A stretch of DNA of 10,539 bases from Chloroflexota bacterium (GTDB taxonomy: Bacteria; Chloroflexota; UBA6077), in assembly GCA_021788565.1 (NCBI GenBank), contig JAJYKO010000065.1, forward strand, positions 2,065 through 12,603, given 5' to 3'. This document shows, one piece after another, positions 1 to 6,378 of the stretch (position 1 is the first letter of the stretch; the number at the start of each line of letters is the position of its first letter). The notes beneath the pieces were generated by a model. The model was not told the DNA's origin. It saw only the letters and a program-made list of their open reading frames with translations, and did no database searches. A program made the position numbers and the translations under genes.

Positions 1-242
1 CTGATGGGAAAAGGCAGTTGGGCTACCGTTTTGGGCCCTAGTCCTCCTCCGCAGGGCTTGTAGCGCGGCAATGGCTCGCGCTCCAGCAGGAGTACCCGAT
101 GGCCAAGCGAGGCAAGCTTGCGGGCAGCCGTCGCCCCGGCAGGGCCACCACCCACCACGATGGCTTCGAAGCGCTCGGCGTCTCCATTCCTTCTTCCCTG
201 GGGGAGCAGCATATCTCCCCCGGGACGCAGTTGGCCGGCCAA
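1..242 (-). CDS. Geranylgeranyl reductase family FAD-dependent oxidoreductase, N-terminal part (cut by window edge)
   Basis: The first 80 residues are present; the rest lies beyond position 1. They contain the Rossmann FAD-binding loop GGGPAGATAAR (residues 31-41), the acidic end of the second beta strand at E54 (VLLLERE) and then PRYKPCGGGL (59-68). This last motif is the conserved flavin-contact segment of the geranylgeranyl reductase family (COG0644 type). Known members reduce isoprenoid double bonds in chlorophyll, archaeal lipid or menaquinone side chains; which substrate applies here cannot be read from this fragment. I chose a TTG start at 242 because GAGGAGG (254-248) sits 5 nt upstream. 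The in-frame ATG at 212 has a G-rich stretch only 2 nt away, which is too close. A TATAAC at 310-305 could be its -10 element, but no matching -35 was found. Family call is firm; start is moderately firm. Confidence 0.85.
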   Translation of the reverse strand, partial: MAGQLRPGGDMLLPQGRRNGDAERFEAIVVGGGPAGATAARKLASLGHRVLLLEREPLPRYKPCGGGLGPKTVAQLPFPI

Positions 243-412
243 GATAGCCTCCTCAGGGTAGCGCGTCCAGGAATGAGCGGGGTTCAACTAGAAACAGCGT
301 GCAAGTTATATGCCGGTTGGACGGGTCAGCAGGGATCCCCTGGGGATGGCAAATGGGCTTCGGGAATGCCAGGCCGAAGTCACGGTATGGAGGAATAATC
401 AGAGGTCCAGTG

Positions 413-613
413 CTACCTTCGTTCCCACGCCACGCGCACCACCTGGGGATGGACCGCCAGTTTCTGCATCTGGCCCTCGCAGGCCTCGACCACCCACCGA
501 TACAGCGGCTCATTCCCACCTGGTTGATCGTCTATCTCCTCTTGAGAGACTACCTGGGTCACGTACTTAGCCACGGGGCAACTTTCTCGACCTGTGATAA
601 TCCAGTAGGACAT
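413..613 (-). CDS. Possible small hypothetical protein (66 aa)
   Basis: An ATG at 613 opens a 66-codon frame ending in TAG at 413-415. GGGAG (627-623) lies 9 nt upstream, an acceptable Shine-Dalgarno. The product begins MSYWIITGRESCPVAKYV and ends WVVEACEGQMQKLAVHPQVV plus a short basic tail. It is mixed and hydrophilic, with two cysteines (C12, C43), several tryptophans and no membrane segment. The composition looks more like a real small protein than the shadow frames around it, and third codon positions lean to G/C. I recognise no family. A TTG 21 nt further upstream is in frame but has no ribosome binding site. It is on the same strand as both flanking genes but about 170 bp upstream of the reductase start, so co-transcription is uncertain. 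Confidence 0.4.
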   Translation of the reverse strand: MSYWIITGRESCPVAKYVTQVVSQEEIDDQPGGNEPLYRWVVEACEGQMQKLAVHPQVVRVAWERR

Positions 614-698
614 GACAGCTAACTCCCAGACCAAAAGAGGTGATCGTTATCCAGCATCTTGGAGCCGGCGTTGTCCTCGTGAACGCGAGCGGGGAACC

Positions 699-721
699 GC
701 CTGGATTGAGACAATCCAGGC
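699..721 (-). terminator. Perfect 10-bp inverted repeat, possible terminator hairpin
   Basis: GCCTGGATTG (699-708) and CAATCCAGGC (712-721) are exact reverse complements around a 3-nt loop. As RNA this is a very stable hairpin. It lies about 120 nt past the MFS stop codon, in the direction of MFS transcription, so ending that transcript is the obvious role. No T-run follows on either strand, so it is not a canonical intrinsic terminator. It could instead be an RNA 3'-end stabiliser or a protein-binding site. Confidence 0.4.
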
Positions 722-842
722 TCCCAGGCTTCTAATCACGAGTCCCAGACCGCTAGGGCCCAACGGCCGAGAATGCGGCGCCTCAAGACAATCTCAGTCT
801 ATCAGCTTGCCGGCTCGGTTGCCACAGGCTGTCCCAGAACCG

Positions 843-2096
843 CTACACGATTTGATGGGCGGGCTCGGTCCCGACGCGCCTGGGGATAAAGACGAGGGTC
901 GTTGCCACACCCAGGAGCACTACGCAGCCCCCCGCCGCCAGGGCAACCGGAAAGCCATACCGGTCCACGATCATGCCCATCACGAGGGGGCCCACCACAA
1001 CCCCCAGATCCGCGGTGAACCGATACATCCCCATCCCTTTCCCAACCAGCGGCTTGGGCACGAGGTCTGCCACGAGAGCCGTTTGCATGCTGTTGGAGAG
1101 CACCCCCATGGATATCAGCACAGTGGCGATGACGAAGTACTCGATACCGCCACCCATGAGGAGTGATACGTTCCCAGCGACCAGGGTGAGCAGACCGGGC
1201 ACAAGGAGAGTCTTTTTCCCGACTCGATCCGCAATGGTGCCGCTGGGCAGGTTGACGACGATAGTTATGACCGCGCCGGTGGTTAGGATCAACCCGATCA
1301 TGCCGGAATCGAGGCCCAGGATCATGCCGGCGTACAGCGGAAGCAGGGAAGAGCGCATTCCATGGCGATTGAAGAAGTTGGCGAATGTGCCAAAATAAAC
1401 GCTGGCCAGTGCAGGCCAGTTGGGAATGCTCGAGAGCGGGGTACCGCTGCCGCGCAGATCGCCACTCCCTTTTCTCGAGTCGTCACGGTCCGCGGTCTCG
1501 CTGGATTGCACGGCGTCCGTCTTCGATGTCACGAGCAAGTTCATCGGGAAGGAGATGAACGGGGTGAGAGCGCAGAAAACGAAGGCTGCGCGCCAGTCGA
1601 ACACGGTGCCGAGATAGCCCCCTATCGTGGGGCTGATAGCCTGGCCGAGCAGCATCGCGCTCATGTAGAAACCGAGCACCGTGCCTCTCTGTTCCGCGGG
1701 AGCTATGCGGGCCAGCAGCACCAGCGCGACCGTCGACATGATGGACGAGCCAAGACCCATCACCGTGCGAAAGAAGATCAGCTGCTCGAGGCTGGTGGAG
1801 ATGGACGCCAGGCCTGCGGCTATCCCCGCCACCAGGATCCCGGCTGTAAACAGCCTGGTTGGGCCGATTCTGTCGGTGAGCAAACCGGCCGGGATATCCA
1901 TGGCCAGCCTACCGAGGCCAAATCCCGAGGCAACCAGCGCGACTTCGCCAGCGGAGGAGCCGAAGTAATCCTTGAGGGCCGGCATGAGGGGAGAGACGAT
2001 GTTGTTGCCCAGGTTCGCGATGACTACGGTGATCACGACGGCCGCGATACCGGCCGACAAGCCCCGCGGTTGTGGCACTTGTCCTGTCGCCCCCAC
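843..2096 (-). CDS. MFS transporter, 12 TM, 417 aa
   Basis: A major facilitator superfamily permease of typical length. The N-terminal half has six hydrophobic segments, with the first starting near residue 14. The conserved motif A occurs in the loop after TM2 (about residues 71-81, GLLTDRIGPTR). A second, equivalent copy (PSGTIADRVGKKTLL, about 284-298) marks the matching loop in the C-terminal half. A hydrophilic central loop (about 191-226, rich in S, D, R, G) joins the halves. The pattern suits a proton-coupled drug or metabolite antiporter, but the substrate cannot be read from the sequence. The start used is GTG at 2096, which has only a weak GGA upstream. A GTG at 2078, with AGGA just before it, is an alternative that removes six residues. 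The gene is divergent from the amidohydrolase and has its own promoter at 2185-2157. Confidence 0.9.
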   Translation of the reverse strand: MGATGQVPQPRGLSAGIAAVVITVVIANLGNNIVSPLMPALKDYFGSSAGEVALVASGFGLGRLAMDIPAGLLTDRIGPTRLFTAGILVAGIAAGLASISTSLEQLIFFRTVMGLGSSIMSTVALVLLARIAPAEQRGTVLGFYMSAMLLGQAISPTIGGYLGTVFDWRAAFVFCALTPFISFPMNLLVTSKTDAVQSSETADRDDSRKGSGDLRGSGTPLSSIPNWPALASVYFGTFANFFNRHGMRSSLLPLYAGMILGLDSGMIGLILTTGAVITIVVNLPSGTIADRVGKKTLLVPGLLTLVAGNVSLLMGGGIEYFVIATVLISMGVLSNSMQTALVADLVPKPLVGKGMGMYRFTADLGVVVGPLVMGMIVDRYGFPVALAAGGCVVLLGVATTLVFIPRRVGTEPAHQIV

Positions 2097-2156
2097 CGAA
2101 ATCGTTCCATGGAGGTCGGTTGGTGGCCGTCCAGCTGCCTCGCACTCTCCAACTGG

Positions 2157-2185
2157 ATCTTAGCTGTTGACCTGATCCATGTCAA
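2157..2185 (-). promoter_or_regulatory. Sigma-70-type promoter for the MFS gene
   Basis: On the minus strand a perfect -35 TTGACA (2185-2180) is followed by a 17-bp spacer and TAAGAT (2162-2157), four of six matches to the -10 consensus. This would start transcription near 2150 and give a leader of about 55 nt before the GTG at 2096. The surroundings are the most AT-rich part of the left half of the window. Confidence 0.6.
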
Positions 2186-2212
2186 TTAACCGTTATCATC
2201 GATACTATTGAC
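2167..2212. promoter_or_regulatory. TTGAC/GTCAA half-sites in the divergent promoter region (candidate operator)
   Basis: TTGAC (2167-2171) and GTCAA (2181-2185) form a 19-bp imperfect palindrome (7 of 9 pairs match) that covers the spacer and -35 of the MFS promoter. A third half-site, ATTGAC (2207-2212), is inverted relative to GTCAAT (2181-2186). A repressor bound here could control both divergent genes. No regulator gene is in the window, so the binding protein is unknown. Part of the symmetry is forced because one half-site is itself the -35 hexamer. Confidence 0.35.
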
Positions 2213-2216
2213 AATA

Positions 2217-2245
2217 TTGCTCTTGAGGCCCGCTACCCGTATGAT
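2217..2245 (+). promoter_or_regulatory. Weak candidate promoter for the amidohydrolase
   Basis: TTGCTC (2217-2222), 17 bp, then TATGAT (2240-2245). The -10 matches five of six consensus bases; the -35 matches only TTG. Transcription would start near 2252, about 40 nt before the ATG. A better -35, TTGACA, lies at 2208-2213, but the hexamer 17 bp downstream of it (CGCTAC) is poor. Confidence 0.3.
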
Positions 2246-2293
2246 GATGCGCTAGCAGGCCTCGTAACGAAGCGCGAAGAGAGGTGGGCAGCG

Positions 2294-3454
2294 ATGCTCG
2301 ATTTCGCAGACGTCCCTGTCATCGACAACCACTGCCATCCGATGGATCCCTCCAAGACGATCCTGTCTCCAGAATCGCTGGCCCGTGAGTTCTTTCATGG
2401 TATGGGCGACCTTCCCGAACCGGGCGTCAAGCCGCGATTGTGGGGCGCCACCGACGAACTGCGCCATCACTTCCCTAACATGGGCGTGGTTCAGACCATG
2501 GTGTGCCAGATCTCCAGGGTGCTCGGATGCCCGGCGGAACTGGAAGCGGTTGCGGCGGAGCGGAACCGGCGCACGGGCGCGGACTTCGGCGCGTATGCAA
2601 GGATGCTATACAAGGACGCCGGGATCGTGGGGACGGTGCTGGACAGCGACCTGCCGGCGGACGCCCCCGTGCTGAAGCTGATGCCGGGCAGGATTATGCG
2701 GCTCTTCCAGATGGGACCAGCCATCAAGAAGCTGCTGGGCGAGAGCGAGTCCTACGCACAGCTGCTCCTTCGCTACCAGGAAGCCCTGGCGCGTGCTGTG
2801 AAGCAGGATGGCTTCGTCGGGGTGAAATCGCACCTGGCGGAGGAGATCGGGTTCGGCGCGCCTCTGTGCACGGAAGCGGAGGCCGAATCAGTGTTCGGTC
2901 TCGCTAAGTCAGGGGACGTGGAAGCGTACAAGCGGATCTACATGGCACTATTCGCCGCTACGCTGATCCAAGGACAGGAACTTGACATACCCATCCATCT
3001 CCACAGCGGAATCACCGGCGGATTCTGGGACGGCCCTGTTTCCAACGCCGACCCGTTCCTCCTGGCACCGTTGCTCAGACGGACGGAGTTTCTGCGGACC
3101 AAAGTAGTTCTATTGCACGGGTCCTACCCCTGGATTCAGAACGCCGCGATGATGGCGCACGCAATCCCTCACCTCTGGGTGGATATGGGCTGGACGACGC
3201 CGTGGGTCTCTCTCCGGATCGCCGAGTGCTATCGGGATCTGATCGGGATTGCCCCCATATCGAAGCTGATGATCGGTAGCGGCAGCCACGGCACGCCGGA
3301 GATCGCCTGGCTCGCGGGAATCACCGCAAAGATCGGCCTTAGCAAGGCGCTGGGTGATGCGGTCGAACTTGGACTCATGACCCAGAACCAGGCGGAGCGA
3401 GCCGCGAGGATGATCCTCCACGACAACGCGGCCCGTCTGTACAGCCTGGACTGA
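2294..3454 (+). CDS. FluG-like amidohydrolase (amidohydrolase-2 / COG2159 type), 386 aa
   Basis: A TIM-barrel metal-dependent hydrolase. The strand-1 metal motif is DNHCH (H13, H15). It is followed by GVKSHLAEE with K178, the IHLHSG motif (H235, H237) and LLHGSYPW (H275). The order and wording resemble the N-terminal domain of FluG and related glutamine-synthetase-associated amidohydrolases. At the C-terminal end the family's conserved (S/T)DGHxxPE segment reads GSGSHGTPE, so the Asp expected at position 330 is Gly (GGC codon). Everything around it (K322, H332, P335, E336) is kept. That Asp is normally a metal ligand or general base, so activity may be altered or lost. The start has GAGAGG 9 nt upstream. 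The divergent MFS gene may move its substrate or product, but this is only inference. Substrate unknown. Confidence 0.85.
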   Translation: MLDFADVPVIDNHCHPMDPSKTILSPESLAREFFHGMGDLPEPGVKPRLWGATDELRHHFPNMGVVQTMVCQISRVLGCPAELEAVAAERNRRTGADFGAYARMLYKDAGIVGTVLDSDLPADAPVLKLMPGRIMRLFQMGPAIKKLLGESESYAQLLLRYQEALARAVKQDGFVGVKSHLAEEIGFGAPLCTEAEAESVFGLAKSGDVEAYKRIYMALFAATLIQGQELDIPIHLHSGITGGFWDGPVSNADPFLLAPLLRRTEFLRTKVVLLHGSYPWIQNAAMMAHAIPHLWVDMGWTTPWVSLRIAECYRDLIGIAPISKLMIGSGSHGTPEIAWLAGITAKIGLSKALGDAVELGLMTQNQAERAARMILHDNAARLYSLD

Positions 3455-3458
3455 CGGC

Positions 3459-3509
3459 AGCCTCCAAATCAAGCGCCATGGCGCGGGCGGGAGGCTAACC
3501 TCGCCCGCG
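3459..3509 (+). terminator. GC-rich hairpin after the amidohydrolase, likely terminator
   Basis: CGCGGGCG (3482-3489) pairs with CGCCCGCG (3502-3509), with AGG/CCT pairing inside and a CTAA loop. A competing fold pairs AGCCTCC (3459-3465) with GGAGGCT (3490-3496) around the perfect 12-bp palindrome GCGCCATGGCGC (3473-3484). The stem begins a few bases after the stop codon, which fits termination. No T-run follows; instead a G-free, C-rich stretch begins at 3533 that would also suit Rho loading. Confidence 0.5.
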
Positions 3510-3532
3510 TCCCCCGCCCGTCCTCTGAACCG

Positions 3533-3576
3533 CAACCTTCTCCCAACCTTTTCCCACCCTCCACACAACCTCGCGC
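3533..3576 (+). promoter_or_regulatory. Four 11-bp-phased direct repeats (CAACCT) upstream of the glycosyltransferase operon
   Basis: CAACCT occurs at 3533, 3544 and 3566, with CACCCT (one mismatch) at 3555; each copy is exactly 11 bp from the next. The first two full units, CAACCTTCTCC and CAACCTTTTCC, differ at one base. The last hexamer ends 8 bp before a -10-like TAGTAT, and the region lacks a recognisable -35. Direct repeats with 11-bp spacing ending about 8 bp upstream of the -10 are the known binding arrangement of SARP/OmpR-fold activators. Positions 3533-3572 contain no G, so a plain pyrimidine tract is an alternative explanation. Confidence 0.5.
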
Positions 3577-3579
3577 GGC

Positions 3580-3585
3580 TAGTAT
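3580..3585 (+). promoter_or_regulatory. Candidate -10 element of the glycosyltransferase operon
   Basis: TAGTAT matches four of six consensus bases. The hexamer 17 bp upstream (CCCTCC) is not a -35, which fits an activator-dependent promoter. Transcription would start near 3592, about 27 nt before the first ATG. Confidence 0.35.
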
Positions 3586-3618
3586 GAACGCAGACACACG
3601 AGACGTGAGGAGACGGTC

Positions 3619-4935
3619 ATGGAGTTTTCTGAATCGAGCTCGTCGAGGGTTGCGTATCTGATCAAGAGTTTTCCGCGGCTCTCCGAGACGTTCATCCTGC
3701 ACGAGGTGCTCGAGCTGGAGCGTCAAGGTCTGAACCTGCGCATATATTCACTGCTCCAGCCGAGCGGAAAGGTCAATCAGGCCGCGAGCAATGTACTTTC
3801 ACCGATCACATATGTTCCCAGAGGTTTCCCGAGAGGACTGCGGGGCCTGCTGGCTGGAGTAGCTCGGCGTTTCCTCAAGAATCCATTTGCCTTTCTCTCG
3901 ATCAGCGCCACAGCGCTCATCCGATTTCATGATCCGGCGACCATCAAGCAGATCTATCTTGCTGCCTACCTCGCTAACCGACTGGAGCGAGATGGCGTTA
4001 CCCATCTCCACGCGCACTATGCCAACACGCCGGCGACAGTGGCGCTGCTCGCACACCAATTCACGGGGATCCCCTTCAGCTTCACGGCGCACGCCAAGGA
4101 TATCTACCTCTCGCCCCGAGCGAGCCTGGCGTACAAGATGAGGCAAGCTCGCTACGTCGTCACCTGCAACGGCCACGGACAGCAATACCTGGAGTCGCTC
4201 CTCGACCGGGGTGACGAAGTGACGGTTCACCGCATCTATCACGGTCTGGACCTACGCGACCTTCGGTCGCACGACACCAGGGTCGCCACACCGTCCGAGC
4301 GGCCCCTGATTCTCTCGGTTGCGCGACTCGTCGAGAAGAAAGGGCTTCCCTATCTACTGCAAGCGTGCCGCGGTCTCCTGGACCAGGGCTACGATTTCGA
4401 CTGTCGAATCGTCGGTGAGGGGCCGCTGCGGCCGGTTCTGGAGCAGCAGATCCGCGACCTCGCACTCACCGACCGAGTGCAGCTATGGGGATCAGAAACC
4501 CACGAACACGTTATAGAGATGTATCGACACGCGACAGTCATGGTTCTGCCCTCCATCGTAGCCGAGAACGGTGACCGCGACGGGATTCCTAACGTGCTCG
4601 TCGAGGCCCTCCACATTGGCGTGCCGGTGGTCTCCACGCCGGTTTCCGGTATACCGGAGTTGATCAACCCTGGGGAGAACGGCCTGCTCGTGCCGGAGCG
4701 CGATAGCGCCGCTCTCGCTAGAGCGATGGCCCGTCTCCTCGACGACCTGCTTCTACGCGAGCGCCTGGTAGCAGCCGGGCACCGGACGGTGCTCTCGCGC
4801 TTCGATATGGCGACTAACACAAAGGACCTCCTTCGTCTACTCGTCAACCAGGAACCGGCGCCGTCGCCCGCGTATCTTCCGAGCGATGACCGGCGATTGG
4901 ACCTGGGTAGTAAGACAAGGGAAATGGTGGGTTAA
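3619..4935 (+). CDS. GT4-family glycosyltransferase (WcaL/AmsK-like), 438 aa
   Basis: A GT-B fold glycosyltransferase that would move a sugar from a nucleotide-sugar donor to a glycan or glycolipid acceptor at the cytoplasmic membrane face. The N-terminal acceptor half has SFPRLSETFILHEV (17-30), HLHAHYA (129-135) and FTAHAKDIY (155-163), typical of colanic acid/amylovoran-type enzymes. The C-terminal donor half has SVARLVEKKG (R236, K240/K241), IVGEGPL (264-270) and the nucleotide-sugar motif DGIPNVLVEA (D321 and E329, the D/E-x7-E pair), then GVPVVSTPVSGIPEL. The start is well supported: GAGGAG lies 6 nt upstream. It is the first gene of a four-gene plus-strand cluster, and the next gene starts 4 bp after its stop. 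A hydrophilic tail of about 30 residues follows the catalytic domain. Donor and acceptor cannot be told. Confidence 0.9.
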   Translation: MEFSESSSSRVAYLIKSFPRLSETFILHEVLELERQGLNLRIYSLLQPSGKVNQAASNVLSPITYVPRGFPRGLRGLLAGVARRFLKNPFAFLSISATALIRFHDPATIKQIYLAAYLANRLERDGVTHLHAHYANTPATVALLAHQFTGIPFSFTAHAKDIYLSPRASLAYKMRQARYVVTCNGHGQQYLESLLDRGDEVTVHRIYHGLDLRDLRSHDTRVATPSERPLILSVARLVEKKGLPYLLQACRGLLDQGYDFDCRIVGEGPLRPVLEQQIRDLALTDRVQLWGSETHEHVIEMYRHATVMVLPSIVAENGDRDGIPNVLVEALHIGVPVVSTPVSGIPELINPGENGLLVPERDSAALARAMARLLDDLLLRERLVAAGHRTVLSRFDMATNTKDLLRLLVNQEPAPSPAYLPSDDRRLDLGSKTREMVG

Positions 4936-4939
4936 TCAG

Positions 4940-6322
4940 ATGAAGACGATGCCAGTACGGCGTTTCCTTCTTTACGGCCACGACTCCTTCGGACTGGGCC
5001 ATCTGCGGCGGATGCTCTCACTCGCAACGCATTTCACGGCGACCATGCCCGACGTGGAAGTGCTGATCGTCACTGGCTCCCCGCTGGCGCACTCGTTTAC
5101 GCTGCCGCCTCGCACCGATTACGTCAAACTGCCGGCGGTGACCAAGTCAGACACCGGGGCCTATCAGGCACGTAGCCTGGATCTCGAATTCGCGACAATC
5201 CGAAACCTGCGCGCGGCACTCCTGACGGAAACGGCACGCACCTACCGCCCGGACGTCTTCCTGGTAGACCACGCGCCGCAAGGACTCAAGGGTGAGGTGT
5301 TGCCCACCCTCGCCATGCTACGGAACCAACAGCCTCAGTGCCTGCGGGTGCTTGGCCTTCGTGACATCATCGACGCGAGCCATGTCGTTCGACGGGCCTG
5401 GCGAGAGGAAGGTGTTTACCACACTCTGGAGCATGGGTACGACCTGATCCTGGTCTACGGCTCTCAAGCTGTCTACGACGTCGGCGCGGAGTACGGTCTG
5501 CCCCCGGCTGTGAATGAGCGCGTGCGCTACTGCGGCTATCTGGATCGCGTCTCGGACAACACAACGGAGGATGCCACGGCTCCCGCTCCGCCTCGCGGTG
5601 GCACGCCTCGAGACAGATGGTCGTCCTCCGATGAGCCGTTGGTCGTGCTGACGGCAGGCGGAGGGGGTGACGGCTTCACCCTGATGCGCGCCTATCTGAC
5701 CGGTCTGAAGTCGTTACCCTCTATCCCGTTCGCCAGCGTCGTCCTCACAGGGCCCCTGATGGACGAGGCGGAACGACGCAAGCTTCACGACCTCGCCGCC
5801 GCCCTGCCGCCAGAGAAAGTGCACATGGAATCGTTCCTGGCCGATCCCTTGCCGCTGCTCCGAACAGCGGACCTGGTCGTCGCGATGGCCGGGTACAACA
5901 CGACCTGCGAGCTGCTCGCGTTGCACCAGCGCGCGCTGCTGGTTCCGCGCACGGCACCTCGTCAGGAGCAGTTGATACGTGCATCGGTCCTCGCCGAGCG
6001 CGGGCTGGTGCAGATGCTCCATCCCGAGCTATTGACGCCCGACAGGCTGATCGAAAGCGTCCAGACAGCGCTCGCGCAACCGCGTCCCCTGGGACGTGAG
6101 CTTGCGGCCGCGGGTATCACGTTCGATGCACAGGAAATGGCGCGCAGAGCGATAGTGCAAGGTCTCGATCGCCCGCACTCGCGGCCGGTCGAGATCGGCG
6201 CAAGTCGCGGCGACACCGACAGAAAGTGGTTCCGGCCGATACCAGAGCGCCCGGTTCGGGATAGGTTCCCTGTGGATATTCTGCCGAGCGTGCTGCCGAA
6301 AGTCGCGGTCGGTGCTGACTGA
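4940..6322 (+). CDS. COG4671-type (MurG-like) predicted glycosyltransferase, 460 aa
   Basis: The protein starts MKTMPVRRF and soon shows LLYGHDSFGLGHLRR (10-24), the glycine/histidine loop that opens this GT-B group. LVDHAPQGLKGE (108-119) follows. The second half holds LTAGGGGDGFTLM (237-249), AMAGYNTTCELLA (315-327) and PRTAPRQEQLIRA (336-348). The last two correspond to the donor-binding region of MurG/GT28-like enzymes. The family is predicted, not biochemically defined. I preferred ATG 4940 over the in-frame ATG at 4886: 4940 follows the previous stop directly and has GGTGGG 8 nt upstream, whereas 4886 would overlap the previous gene by 50 bp. Residues from about 412 on form a Pro/Arg-rich extension beyond the usual fold. 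It is translated in series with the first GT4 gene, so both probably act on the same glycan. Confidence 0.85.
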   Translation: MKTMPVRRFLLYGHDSFGLGHLRRMLSLATHFTATMPDVEVLIVTGSPLAHSFTLPPRTDYVKLPAVTKSDTGAYQARSLDLEFATIRNLRAALLTETARTYRPDVFLVDHAPQGLKGEVLPTLAMLRNQQPQCLRVLGLRDIIDASHVVRRAWREEGVYHTLEHGYDLILVYGSQAVYDVGAEYGLPPAVNERVRYCGYLDRVSDNTTEDATAPAPPRGGTPRDRWSSSDEPLVVLTAGGGGDGFTLMRAYLTGLKSLPSIPFASVVLTGPLMDEAERRKLHDLAAALPPEKVHMESFLADPLPLLRTADLVVAMAGYNTTCELLALHQRALLVPRTAPRQEQLIRASVLAERGLVQMLHPELLTPDRLIESVQTALAQPRPLGRELAAAGITFDAQEMARRAIVQGLDRPHSRPVEIGASRGDTDRKWFRPIPERPVRDRFPVDILPSVLPKVAVGAD

Positions 6323-6378
6323 ATTGATCTCGGGTCGGCGGCACCTGGCCGGTTCCCGAACAGCTACGGATGGATGAC

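Larger units (their letters stand above)
243..842. other. 600-bp gene-poor region between the reductase and the MFS gene
   Basis: This stretch contains one plausible small minus-strand gene (413-613) and one strong inverted repeat (699-721). Elsewhere the open frames look like non-coding background: none has a recognisable motif or a convincing ribosome binding site. No tRNA cloverleaf, IS end or repeat array was seen. A minor hairpin, CTTCGG (358-363) with CCGAAG (374-379), has no T-run on either side. All genes around it are on the minus strand, so it probably holds the end of one transcript and the leader of the next. Confidence 0.5.

Noticed and set aside
1362..2189. 275-codon plus-strand open frame opposite the MFS gene
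   Set aside because: It is the antisense shadow of the MFS gene. Its product is rich in H, R, G and E with no motif, while the minus-strand frame gives a clear 12-TM protein.
3459..3509. Competing hairpins read as a transcription attenuator for the glycosyltransferase operon
   Set aside because: The likely promoter (-10 at 3580) lies downstream of the hairpins, and no leader peptide is visible. A terminator for the amidohydrolase is simpler.
3533..3576. CAACCT array as a CRISPR or satellite repeat
   Set aside because: Units are only 11 bp with no spacers and only four copies; placement next to a promoter fits a protein-binding array.
4886..4939. Upstream ATG extending the COG4671 gene into the preceding gene
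   Set aside because: It would add 18 residues not resembling the family start and overlap the previous gene by 50 bp; ATG 4940 directly after the stop fits better.
6331..6358. Hairpin between the COG4671 and second GT4 genes as a terminator
   Set aside because: Two 4-bp helices separated by an internal loop and no T-run; too weak to split the operon.
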